Below, piece after piece: positions 1 through 7,116 of a stretch of DNA of 15,168 nucleotides. How positions within the stretch are numbered: the first letter of the stretch is position 1; each line of letters begins with the position of its first letter. This DNA comes from Candidatus Bathyarchaeota archaeon. Its GTDB lineage: Archaea; Thermoproteota; Bathyarchaeia; TCS64. Below the pieces are notes generated by a model, which saw only the letters and a list, made by a program, of their open reading frames with translations, had not been told where the DNA came from and ran no database searches. The DNA lies in contig JAFGTA010000161.1 in the NCBI GenBank assembly GCA_016934355.1, positions 1 through 15,168 of the forward strand, read 5' to 3'. A program made the translations under genes and the position numbers.

Positions 1-1024
1 AGAAGAAGGAGCCGAACATGTCCATGCCGTACCTCTGGCACAGCTCGTTCACCTTGAACGCGGCGGGCAGGCTGATGCCGAACTGGGCAGCGGCGCCCGA
101 GTAGAGCGTGAGGCCTGCGCAGGCGACATCCACGCCCGTGTAGGGGCCCTCCTTGACGTCGGCGAGTAGGCTGCAGCCGTAGAGCGCCTCCATCATGCAG
201 GGGCAGTAGACCCCCGGCTCGCCTCGCCTGAGGTATGGGCCGACGATGTCGTCGTAGTCCACTCCCTCGCTGGTCATGCCTATCGTGCCCATGGACCCCG
301 CCTTGGCGCGAGCCTTCCACGCGGGGTAGCTCCTGATCCGGGCTTCGCACTCCGCCACCGCTTCACTGAACCCATCCTGGTCTCTGGTCTTCACCGGCGT
401 AGAGCCCTTCACCGCTACGGCCTTCAGCTTCTTGGCGCCGAGGACGGCTCCGGCGTGGCAACGGCCCGGCATGTGCTGTTTGTCGAAGACGGGGGCTGCG
501 AACCTGACGAGGTTCTCCCCGGCTAGCCCAGTCGCCATGACGCTGTACTCGTCGCCGTGGTCCCGTTTCAGAGTCTCCGTCACGTCATAGGTATCCCTGC
601 CCCAGAGGTGGGACGCGTCGTGAAAGATAGGCTCACCCTCGTCGATGACCAAGTAGACTGGTTTCTCCGCCTCGCCTGATATGAGGATGGAGTCGAGGCC
701 CGCCCGCTTCAGCCTTGGGCCCCAGTGGCCCCCTGAGTTGCCTGTGCCGATGAGGCCGGTCAACGGTGACTTGGTGGTCATCTCGATCCGTGGGCTGGTC
801 GGGGCTTTGGTGCCCGTGAGGAGCCCCGGCGAGATGATAACAACGTTCTCGGGTCCGAGGGGCTCGGTCTGCGGCCCAGTCAGTTTGTAGAGTAGCCACG
901 CGTTGAGGCCTAGGCCGCCGTAGAACCTGCGGTGCACGTTCTCAGGGATAGGTTTTCTTCTAGTGGTCAGTCCTGAGAGGTCCACTTCGAGGAGGGTTCC
1001 TTCATCGTCGTTGGGGAGGGGCAT
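1..1024 (-). CDS. Aldehyde ferredoxin oxidoreductase family protein, N-terminal part (runs off the left edge)
   Basis: Members of this family are tungsten or molybdenum bis-pterin enzymes with a [4Fe-4S] cluster that oxidise aldehydes to acids and reduce ferredoxin in the cytoplasm. Translating the minus strand from ATG at 1024-1022 gives an open frame of 341 codons to the edge. It shows the family N-terminal features: a GGLGLNAWLLYKL segment near residue 38, SPGLLTGTKAPTSPRIEMTTKSP around 67-90, and the pterin-contacting GTGNSGGHWGPRLKRAG region just after that. The conserved GPYTG follows a cysteine-rich segment. The cluster cysteines are odd: the family normally has CxxCxxxC, but here I read C274, C276 and C284. 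The in-frame codons directly upstream run into a stop, so ATG 1024 is the first possible start. It lies 45 bases after the transporter on the same strand. The substrate cannot be assigned. Confidence 0.9.
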   Translation of the reverse strand, partial: MPLPNDDEGTLLEVDLSGLTTRRKPIPENVHRRFYGGLGLNAWLLYKLTGPQTEPLGPENVVIISPGLLTGTKAPTSPRIEMTTKSPLTGLIGTGNSGGHWGPRLKRAGLDSILISGEAEKPVYLVIDEGEPIFHDASHLWGRDTYDVTETLKRDHGDEYSVMATGLAGENLVRFAAPVFDKQHMPGRCHAGAVLGAKKLKAVAVKGSTPVKTRDQDGFSEAVAECEARIRSYPAWKARAKAGSMGTIGMTSEGVDYDDIVGPYLRRGEPGVYCPCMMEALYGCSLLADVKEGPYTGVDVACAGLTLYSGAAAQFGISLPAAFKVNELCQRYGMDMFGSFF

Positions 1025-1069
1025 CCTGGATCATAATAAAGTGTGATGAAGAGGTGAAAATAGTTGCTA

Positions 1070-2362
1070 TCAGACCTGGGCCTGCTCCGGCTCCTTCACG
1101 AGGAACAGCACCATCAGCGCCGAGACGAGGATCGCGACGCTCGTGATCTGCCACACCAGCGTCGGGCTGTACGAGTAGATCTGCCCGCCGGCCCACGCCC
1201 CGAGGGCGGCGGGCGGGAATATCAGGAAGCCTCCGCCCCAGAAGTTGCCCCAGCTTATCTGGACCCCCCTCTCCCCTAGCAGGCTGTACAGGCGTCCGCG
1301 GCGTTCCCGGGGGATCATGTTGGCGATGAGGGTGCTGAACCCGGGGATCATGATCTTGTTGCAGACGGATATGGCGGAGATGGCCAGGGCCACGGTCCAG
1401 AAACCTGATGTGTACTGGAACAGGTAGATGATCACCGGAGCCGTCAGCATCCCCGCGAGCACCGCCTTCTTGGCGCCCCAGCTGTCCACGACCTGGCCCA
1501 TGGGTAACGCGAAGGCAAGGGCGACGACGCCGCTGACGAGGTTGACGTTGCCCCACTCGGGCACCGTGACGCCTACCACGTTCTTGGCGTAGACGGACCA
1601 GAAGGGGGCGCTCATGGCCACGAAGAACGCCGCCACCATCTCTATGAGCACTATCGTCTTTAGCGACCTGTCCATCCATTTGACCGACTCGGCGATGCTT
1701 AGGTACGACTCCTTCATCACCCGGGGCAGGTCTCCCCAGCTGTACTTCTCGGACTCCTCCTCTTCTATGGTCTCCTCCAGGTACCTGAGCCGCAGGTAGG
1801 CAACCAGCAGCCCGGTTAGGAATGCGATGCTCCACGCGAGCTTCACCGCACGTATCAGGGCGAGGTCCTCGCTGAGGCCGCTGGTGGCCTGAAAGTACGC
1901 GATCATCTGACCTCCGATGAAAGGGGCGAGTATCCGGATGGCCTGAGGCACCGCCATCATTATGGCGAATCCCTTGCCCCTCACCCCCAGCGGTAGGCTG
2001 TCGCTGCTGAGGGCGTTCATGGCGGGCGTGTAGAAGAGCAGCAGCTGTGCTAGGAACTGCCCTACTGCGAGGGCCTGCCAGTTGTTCGCGACGATGAACG
2101 GGATGTGGGCGAAGGCGTACAGGACCGTGCTGTAGCCGATGAGCTTGACGCGGCCCGCCTTGTCTGCGAGGAAGCCTCCCACCGGGTAGAGGATCATGCC
2201 GGCCAAGATGCCGACGCTGCTTATGAGACCCACATCCTGCTCGGAACCGCCCAGCGCTAGGACGTAGAAGCTGAAGTAGGGGTATACGATGCTTGTGCTG
2301 AGGCTCCAGAGGACCCTGCAAATCATTAGAGTTCTGATGTTTCCGCGAATGAACCAGAACAT
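1070..2362 (-). CDS. Major facilitator superfamily transporter, copy 1
   Basis: A 430-residue protein with about twelve hydrophobic segments, in two halves joined by an acidic loop near residues 195-215 (EETIEEEESEKY). The MFS signature between helices 2 and 3 is clear: GGFLADKAGRVK at about 62-73. A glycine/proline-rich segment, GNFWGGGFLIFPPAALGA, lies late in the protein. It belongs in the cytoplasmic membrane and probably exports or imports a small molecule by proton coupling; the substrate is unknown. It is a paralogue of the next gene upstream, similar over its whole length. ATG 2362 is the first usable start, but the 11 codons before it still read as the N-terminal extension of the paralogue with AGG where the paralogue has ATG. 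The AOR-family gene follows 45 bases downstream, so the two may be cotranscribed. Confidence 0.92.
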   Translation of the reverse strand: MFWFIRGNIRTLMICRVLWSLSTSIVYPYFSFYVLALGGSEQDVGLISSVGILAGMILYPVGGFLADKAGRVKLIGYSTVLYAFAHIPFIVANNWQALAVGQFLAQLLLFYTPAMNALSSDSLPLGVRGKGFAIMMAVPQAIRILAPFIGGQMIAYFQATSGLSEDLALIRAVKLAWSIAFLTGLLVAYLRLRYLEETIEEEESEKYSWGDLPRVMKESYLSIAESVKWMDRSLKTIVLIEMVAAFFVAMSAPFWSVYAKNVVGVTVPEWGNVNLVSGVVALAFALPMGQVVDSWGAKKAVLAGMLTAPVIIYLFQYTSGFWTVALAISAISVCNKIMIPGFSTLIANMIPRERRGRLYSLLGERGVQISWGNFWGGGFLIFPPAALGAWAGGQIYSYSPTLVWQITSVAILVSALMVLFLVKEPEQAQV

Positions 2363-2421
2363 GCCGCGTTCTTCCTGCTGCTCGGCCTCAGTCCTTTTTC
2401 CTCACCCGAAAAACACAATAT

Positions 2422-2434
2422 GGATATAGTAAAA
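2422..2434 (-). promoter_or_regulatory. Likely TATA box of MFS copy 1
   Basis: On the minus strand the stretch reads TTTTACTATATCC, a fair match to an archaeal TATA element, within an AT-rich block. It would place transcription start near 2400, with a leader of roughly 40 bases that carries a GGGTGAGG ribosome-site-like sequence (2400-2407). The rest of the 177-base gap between the two transporters shows only a poly-T tract after copy 2. Confidence 0.5.
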
Positions 2435-2507
2435 TTTGATAACGTTTTCCATCGAACCAGAACTGGACCTCAGCCTCAAGCCTGTAACGAGCCTATGATT
2501 ACTGCTT

Positions 2508-2512
2508 AAAAA
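2508..2512 (-). terminator. Poly-T terminator after MFS copy 2
   Basis: On the minus strand the sequence CCTCGTTTTTAAG follows the stop of the upstream transporter by about 30 bases. A T-run of this sort is the usual archaeal termination signal. It supports separate transcription of the two transporters. Confidence 0.4.
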
Positions 2513-2539
2513 CGAGGCCCATGCACTGATTCTAAGGCG

Positions 2540-3865
2540 TTACTGCTCGGCTTCCTCCGGCTCGTGGACGAACAGGAACACCAGCACCGCGCATATCAGG
2601 AGGGCGGCCCCCGTTATTATCCACGGCAGGTTAGGATCGATCTTGTAGACCCATCCACCCGCGTAGGCGCCGAGTGCTGCAGGCGGGAACAGCAGGAAGC
2701 CTCCGCCCCAGAAGTTGCCGAAGCTGACAGTTATGCCGCGTTCGCCGATGAGGCTGTAGAGGCGGCCCCTCCGGCTCCGGGGTATGATGTTCGCGATGAT
2801 TGTGCTGAACGCGGGCATCATAATGTTGTTTACTAGACTGATCCCCACCAGAATTGCTGCGACGCCGATGAAGCCACCCGCGTACTGGTAGCTGAACACT
2901 ATGACGGGGGCAGCGAATATGCCTATGAGTATCATCCTCCGTGGGCCGATCTTATCTGTGGCAGAGCCGAGGGGGAACGCCGCGAGTATACCGACGAGGC
3001 CGCTGATGAACATGATGAGGCCCCACTGGCTCTCCGCGAGCCCGATGACCTGCTTCGCGTAGACCACGTAGAAAGGTGCGCTCATGGCGATGAAGAAGCT
3101 GGCGAACATCTCGATGACCACGATCACCTTGAGGCTCCTGCTCATCCACTTTATGCTGTCCATAATGCTCCTGTAGGCGGGGACGATCATCTTGGGTATC
3201 TGCCTGAAGCTGAACTTTTCTCCGCCCTCCTCCTCGGAGACAGTCTCCGTAAGGTAGCGGAGCCTGAGCCAGGCCACGAAGAGCCCGGTGATGAAGGCCA
3301 CCGTCCAGCATATCCTGACTGCCATCACGATGGCCTGGTCGCTAGTCAAGCCGCTGCTCGCCTTGAACCACTCGATGACGTAGCCTCCCACCACCGGCGC
3401 CACGACTCTCACTGCCCCGGGGACCACCATCATGATGGCGAACCCCCTGCCTCGCACCCCGGGGGGCAGGCTGTCCGCCTCCAATGCGTTCATGGCGGGC
3501 ATATAGAAGAGCAGCAGCTGGCTCATGAACTGCCCCAGCGCTATCATCCTCCAGTCGTTTGCGACGACGAAGAAGAGGTGGGCGAAGGCGTATACGAAGG
3601 TGCTGTACCCTATGAGCTTGACACGGCCCGCCTTGTCCGCGATGTAACCGCCGACGGGGTAGAGGATCATGCCGGCTATGATGCCGAGGGCGTTGATGAG
3701 GCCGACCTCGGTGCTGGTTCCGCCCAGCGCTAGGATGTATAGGCTGAAGAACGGGTAGACGATGCTGGTGCTCGCGGACCAGAGCACCCTGCAGAGCATC
3801 AGTATCTTGACGTTTCCCTGGACGAACCAGAACATGCTTCTACGCTGCTGCTCCGCTTCCCCCAT
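2540..3865 (-). CDS. Major facilitator superfamily transporter, copy 2
   Basis: A 441-residue, roughly twelve-helix MFS transporter, very similar to its downstream neighbour. Shared stretches include ADKAGRVKLIGYST (motif A), the ALGG loop after helix 1, and GNFWGGGFLLFPPAALGA near the C-terminus. An acidic central loop (ETVSEEEGGEKFS) divides the halves. The frame stays open upstream to 3898, but I choose ATG 3865 because an AGGTG ribosome site lies seven bases before it and the TATA box at 3906-3917 implies a transcription start near 3883, inside the longer reading. The protein then begins MGEAEQQRRSMFWF. Substrate is unknown. The two copies may have diverged in specificity; their presence next to an aldehyde oxidoreductase only weakly hints at carboxylic acid transport. 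Confidence 0.92.
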   Translation of the reverse strand: MGEAEQQRRSMFWFVQGNVKILMLCRVLWSASTSIVYPFFSLYILALGGTSTEVGLINALGIIAGMILYPVGGYIADKAGRVKLIGYSTFVYAFAHLFFVVANDWRMIALGQFMSQLLLFYMPAMNALEADSLPPGVRGRGFAIMMVVPGAVRVVAPVVGGYVIEWFKASSGLTSDQAIVMAVRICWTVAFITGLFVAWLRLRYLTETVSEEEGGEKFSFRQIPKMIVPAYRSIMDSIKWMSRSLKVIVVIEMFASFFIAMSAPFYVVYAKQVIGLAESQWGLIMFISGLVGILAAFPLGSATDKIGPRRMILIGIFAAPVIVFSYQYAGGFIGVAAILVGISLVNNIMMPAFSTIIANIIPRSRRGRLYSLIGERGITVSFGNFWGGGFLLFPPAALGAYAGGWVYKIDPNLPWIITGAALLICAVLVFLFVHEPEEAEQ

Positions 3866-3905
3866 CAGACAACACCTAGAATTTACGGCTGTGAACAACC
3901 TCAGC

Positions 3906-3917
3906 GAATATAAAGGT
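3906..3917 (-). promoter_or_regulatory. TATA box of MFS copy 2
   Basis: The minus strand reads ACCTTTATATTC, a good BRE-plus-TATA match, about 45 bases before ATG 3865. The expected transcription start is near 3883, giving a leader of about 18 bases with an AGGTG ribosome site. The 10-mer TAAAGGTTGT (plus strand 3911-3920) recurs at 3974-3983, where it could form a second, upstream promoter. Confidence 0.6.
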
Positions 3918-3969
3918 TGTTGGAACGCTACAGGTATCTGTAGTTAATTCCCGCGTCTCTGTCCTCGAT

Positions 3970-3979
3970 CCTTTAAAGG
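3970..3979. promoter_or_regulatory. CCTTTAAAGG palindrome, possible operator or second TATA element
   Basis: A perfect 10-bp palindrome in the divergent intergenic region. Read on the minus strand with its flank it is ACAACCTTTAAAGG, sharing ACAACCTTTA with the TATA element of MFS copy 2 some 63 bases away. It could be an alternative promoter or a regulator site. Confidence 0.35.
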
Positions 3980-3994
3980 TTGTGAGGCATCATA

Positions 3995-4007
3995 GCTGTA
4001 ATACAGC
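3995..4007. promoter_or_regulatory. GCTGTA-A-TACAGC inverted repeat, possible operator
   Basis: A perfect inverted repeat with 6-base arms and one central base, located between the divergent promoters of MFS copy 2 and the four-gene membrane operon. Its symmetry and position fit a dimeric regulator site. No regulator is encoded next to it. Confidence 0.4.
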
Positions 4008-4029
4008 CTTTTACCCGCAAATCCAACAA

Positions 4030-4037
4030 TATATAAA
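4030..4037 (+). promoter_or_regulatory. TATA box upstream of the DUF6754 operon
   Basis: TATATAAA preceded by the A-rich CCAACAA, close to the archaeal BRE/TATA consensus. Predicted transcription start is near 4060, leaving a leader of about 50 bases. A second candidate lies at 4072-4080. Confidence 0.6.
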
Positions 4038-4071
4038 CCTTATTAACTAAAATTGCTTTTTCTGCCTTAAG

Positions 4072-4080
4072 TTATTTATA
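4072..4080 (+). promoter_or_regulatory. Second TATA-like box upstream of the DUF6754 operon
   Basis: TTATTTATA lies about 37 bases before the TTG start of the first operon gene. Transcription would begin near 4103, giving a very short leader. It is weaker than the element at 4030. Confidence 0.4.
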
Positions 4081-4113
4081 GTAAATCGACAAGATGATTC
4101 TGGGGAAAAACAA

Positions 4114-4893
4114 TTGGCACTAATTGTTGAAGGCCGAATCTTCGGCCTAATAGCCCTAGTTGCTATTACCGGTTCTATAATCTACTACATGCAAAGAGCT
4201 TACTCTGGAAAAATACCGAAACTCAGGAGACTACAGGCTGTTGACGTCATCGACGAGATACTTGGCAGGTGCGTCGAGATGGGGCGCCCAGCCTACTATC
4301 TGATGGACACTGTTAGCATGGATACCCCAAGCGTGCTTGCGCCGACGGTAGCCGCCTTCCAGATTCTCGCATACACGGCTCGTAGGGCTGCTCATTTGGG
4401 TTCAAAGTTCTTCGTCCCCGTTACGCAAGGTCTGGCTTACACAATCGCGAGCGAGGTTGTGGATGAAGCCTACAAGGCTGAGAACAAGCAGGATGAGCTG
4501 AATCTGGAAGAGCAAGTGATGTATCTCCCAGACGGCGCAGACAGAATGTACATCATCAACCACATGTGGAGCGATGAATTGGCTGGCGCGTTCTTCCTCG
4601 GAAGCTGGTACCACAAGGCAGTCATCTTCACGGAGAACGCCGCTCGCGTGGGGGCTATGATGCTTGGCGGGACTGATACCACACACAACATACCTTTCCT
4701 GGTGGCCATCTGTGACTATAGTCTCATAGGCGAGGAGCTTTACGCTCTAGGCGCCTACCTGTCAGAGGACGCAACTGTGTCCGCTTCGCTGGCAGGACAG
4801 GATATTGGCAAGTACATCGCTGCTTTACTGATCATCCTTGGTTCCATTCTCATAACCATCGGGATGGACATCAAGGGACTACTGTCTATGTGA
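4114..4893 (+). CDS. DUF6754-family membrane-flanked protein (first gene of a four-gene operon)
   Basis: A 259-residue protein of unknown function that I recognise as DUF6754-like. The family pattern is visible in EMGRPAYY (55-62), the helix AFQILAYTARRAAHLGS, and the C-terminal part with AMMLGGTDTTHNIPF, SLIGEELYALGAYL and AGQDIGKY (181-234). One transmembrane helix lies at about 8-26 and another at 234-251, enclosing a ~200-residue alpha/beta domain. Basic residues directly after helix 1 (QRAYSGKIPKLRR) suggest that this domain faces the cytoplasm. The start is TTG 4114: no ATG or GTG lies in frame upstream near it, and GGGGA sits six to seven bases before. The next gene starts 11 bases after the stop, so the two are almost certainly cotranscribed. 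The family assignment is from memory of its motifs. Confidence 0.82.
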   Translation: MALIVEGRIFGLIALVAITGSIIYYMQRAYSGKIPKLRRLQAVDVIDEILGRCVEMGRPAYYLMDTVSMDTPSVLAPTVAAFQILAYTARRAAHLGSKFFVPVTQGLAYTIASEVVDEAYKAENKQDELNLEEQVMYLPDGADRMYIINHMWSDELAGAFFLGSWYHKAVIFTENAARVGAMMLGGTDTTHNIPFLVAICDYSLIGEELYALGAYLSEDATVSASLAGQDIGKYIAALLIILGSILITIGMDIKGLLSM

Positions 4894-4904
4894 GGTGAGA
4901 TGAA

Positions 4905-5555
4905 GTGTCAGATAGATTAACCAAAATGCAGATCCCGATCATACTGACCGCCGTAATCGGTCTCCTTATGATCATTGAGTTCTTCTTTCCCATGCCCACA
5001 GCAGTGACAGGCCTGAACGTGACGCTACGATCCTTCGTAACAATAATATCGGCAGCAGCGCTGATACTGGGCACACTCGTGCTCACGATATACCACGGTA
5101 AAAGGGTCGGCACAAAGGGCGACGGATGGTACTACAATGTTATCTACTTGATCGCTTTCGTAATCACCGCAGGATTGGGCGTCCTCAATGTAAGAGACAC
5201 CACCTTCCTGTGGATCTACAACAACATGACATCACCCATCGGTGCTGCCCTGTACTCGCTTACTGCTTTCTACATCACTTCCGCCGCATATAGAGTTCTG
5301 AGAGCTAGAAACTGGAACGCTGCAGTGTTGCTAGCATGCGCTCTGATAGTTTTGCTTATGCTGATCCCCATAGGCGCCATACTGTTCCCACCTGTGGTAC
5401 CGATAGGCACATGGATGAGGAACATCCCCAGCGGAGCTGGGTTCAGGGGTATGATCATAGGTACAAGCCTTGGAATCATGGGGCTGGGTGTTAGGGTGTT
5501 CACGGGGAGACAGAAAGAGCACCTAGGAATCAGGGAGGAGAGGAGTGCAGAGTAA
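4905..5555 (+). CDS. Six-helix membrane protein, second gene of the DUF6754 operon
   Basis: A 216-residue integral membrane protein with predicted helices at about 10-30, 42-62, 76-95, 108-128, 138-162 and 180-199, and a charged C-terminal tail (GRQKEHLGIREERSAE). I do not recognise a named family. The start is GTG 4905: GGTGA (4894-4898) overlapping the previous stop lies six bases upstream, while ATG 4900 opens a frame that stops after six codons. The stop TAA overlaps the ATG of the next gene by one base, which indicates translational coupling. With both neighbours also membrane proteins, it is probably a subunit of one membrane complex. Confidence 0.88.
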   Translation: MSDRLTKMQIPIILTAVIGLLMIIEFFFPMPTAVTGLNVTLRSFVTIISAAALILGTLVLTIYHGKRVGTKGDGWYYNVIYLIAFVITAGLGVLNVRDTTFLWIYNNMTSPIGAALYSLTAFYITSAAYRVLRARNWNAAVLLACALIVLLMLIPIGAILFPPVVPIGTWMRNIPSGAGFRGMIIGTSLGIMGLGVRVFTGRQKEHLGIREERSAE

Positions 5556-6397
5556 TGAGTCTAATGAAAAAGCTACTGGAGCTTGATCAGAGGATCATAT
5601 ACGCGCTGCTTTTCATAGCTCTAGCCTTCCCGATACTCAACCCTGTGATACTTCCCATGGACATACAGGCGTACTCCCAGGAGTCCTTCGATTTCGCTGA
5701 CTCGATACCCGCAGGCTCGGTTGTACTGATTGAGGGCGGGCTGATAGCAGCAACCTATCCGCAGGGCGGTCCAGGCCTCGAAGTCCAGATCGTGCACATG
5801 CTACAGAAGAACGTCAAGCTAGTCTTCTTCAGCATAGGAACGGAGACGGCGGCTTGGACGGCGACAGCCATCGAAAATGCGCTTGATAGACTCCCCGCTG
5901 GGGTCGCAGCCGAGAACGGCGTAAACTGGGTACACATGGGCTACGTCCCGGGCGGCGAGTCAGGCACAGCAGCCTTCGCCAACGACATACGAAGCGTGAA
6001 GTCCGAGGACCACTATGGAACCCCCATTGAACAGCTTCCTCTGATGAACGACATCAACATGGCATCCGATTTCGCCGCGGTCTTCTGGTGGGGCGGCTCC
6101 GAGGGCAGCATACCCTACGGCATAAGACAGATCGTCACACCCTTCGGGGTGCCCATGACGGGAATGTGCACAACCAACGAGGTGCCCAACTACACACCCT
6201 ACATCAACTCCGGGCAGCTTCATGGCATCATAGGCGGAGTCAGAGGCTCAGCCGAGTACGAGTACCTGATGAGCATGCCTGGGCTCGCCCTCGGGCAAGC
6301 CATGGCCACCAACTTCGGGGGCCTACTCTGGGCCTTCCTGGTGGTACTAGGCAACATACTGTACTTCATATCTAGAAGAGAGGAGGATGAAAAGTAA
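5555..6397 (+). CDS. Membrane-flanked alpha/beta domain protein, third gene of the DUF6754 operon
   Basis: A 280-residue protein with one helix near 13-33, a ~215-residue soluble domain, a second helix near 253-272 and the tail SRREEDEK. The soluble domain alternates short hydrophobic strands with helices (GSVVLIEGG 54-62; VKLVFFSIGTE 87-97; NWVHMGYVPGG 124-134; FAAVFWWGGSEGS 173-185), which suggests a Rossmann-like fold. It has no catalytic signature I recognise. Basic residues before helix 1 and after helix 2 suggest that both ends are inside and the domain outside. Its layout mirrors the first gene of the operon and it may be a distant relative. The ATG overlaps the upstream TAA by one base, and its own TAA overlaps the next ATG in the same way. 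Confidence 0.85.
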   Translation: MSLMKKLLELDQRIIYALLFIALAFPILNPVILPMDIQAYSQESFDFADSIPAGSVVLIEGGLIAATYPQGGPGLEVQIVHMLQKNVKLVFFSIGTETAAWTATAIENALDRLPAGVAAENGVNWVHMGYVPGGESGTAAFANDIRSVKSEDHYGTPIEQLPLMNDINMASDFAAVFWWGGSEGSIPYGIRQIVTPFGVPMTGMCTTNEVPNYTPYINSGQLHGIIGGVRGSAEYEYLMSMPGLALGQAMATNFGGLLWAFLVVLGNILYFISRREEDEK

Positions 6398-7074
6398 TGG
6401 ACAGCTTCGTACTTGGGTTAATCGCGGGCTCCTTCGTATCGATCGGCGCTTACTCTGTGCTGATAGGCGACAACCCGCTGAGCAAGTTTACCGAGCACCT
6501 CTACATGGGTATTCTCGGCGGCTTCATATTCGCAACGAACTGGAACTACGTCAAGACCAACGCCATCATGCCTGTGCTTCAGGGTGACATAGTCTATATT
6601 CTAGCTATAATCCTCAGCGTTATGCTGTTCTCCAGGCTGAACACGGATTGGCTATGGCTGTCAAGGTATCCTGTAGCCGTTACGGTCGGCGCAGGCCTCG
6701 GTTTAGCCATAAGGACAACCGTCATGTCGGACTTCTTGGGACAGATAACCGCAACCATACTGCCGCTGAACAGCATAGACAACATACTGATGGTGATAGG
6801 GACGGTCACGGCCGCCGCCTACTTCATCTTCACGGCACAGACAGAGGGACCCTACAAGTATGTCAACCTGACTGGGCGCATCTTCCTGCTGGCAGCCTTC
6901 GGCGTAACCTACGGGCAGACAGTCAGCTTCAGGTTCGAGCTGGTCATCGGTAGGCTCGTCGATATGCTGCGTGATGAGGTGGCGATGTACACCTACGCGA
7001 TGCTGCTGATTATCGGCATCGGGCTGGCCTATGGGTACTACACGAAGAAGATCAAGTGGTACAGTGGACGATAG
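6397..7074 (+). CDS. Seven-helix membrane protein, last gene of the DUF6754 operon
   Basis: A 225-residue protein with hydrophobic segments at about 3-23, 33-50, 65-80, 91-110, 127-147, 158-175 and 198-215. The segments RYPVAVTVGAGLGLAIR and GRIFLLAAFGVTYGQTVSFR followed by IGRL resemble a conserved multi-helix hypothetical family that I recall from bacteria such as Chloroflexota, but I cannot name it. The ATG shares its A with the preceding stop, so translation is coupled. A T7 run starts 14 bases after the stop and probably ends the transcript. It is likely the membrane core partner of the two membrane-anchored alpha/beta proteins encoded upstream. Confidence 0.86.
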   Translation: MDSFVLGLIAGSFVSIGAYSVLIGDNPLSKFTEHLYMGILGGFIFATNWNYVKTNAIMPVLQGDIVYILAIILSVMLFSRLNTDWLWLSRYPVAVTVGAGLGLAIRTTVMSDFLGQITATILPLNSIDNILMVIGTVTAAAYFIFTAQTEGPYKYVNLTGRIFLLAAFGVTYGQTVSFRFELVIGRLVDMLRDEVAMYTYAMLLIIGIGLAYGYYTKKIKWYSGR

Positions 7075-7087
7075 AGCAACCATTCCC

Positions 7088-7094
7088 TTTTTTT
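7088..7094 (+). terminator. Poly-T terminator of the DUF6754 operon
   Basis: CCC followed by seven Ts and a further T-rich stretch to about 7104 directly follows the last operon gene. The same AT-rich block (TTTATTTCTTATTA) may serve as promoter for the next gene, whose start is about 25 bases further on. Confidence 0.5.
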
Positions 7095-7116
7095 ATTTCT
7101 TATTACCGTTTGTAGT

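Noticed and set aside
633..899. Minus-strand 88-residue frame in the aldehyde oxidoreductase region
   Set aside because: It is a shifted reading of the oxidoreductase gene and has no hydrophobic core.
1002..2321. Long 439-residue minus-strand frame overlapping MFS copy 1
   Set aside because: It lies in another frame of the same strand, is rich in Arg/Gly/His/Pro as expected from a GC-rich shadow, and has no domain pattern, while the overlapping frame is a clear MFS protein.
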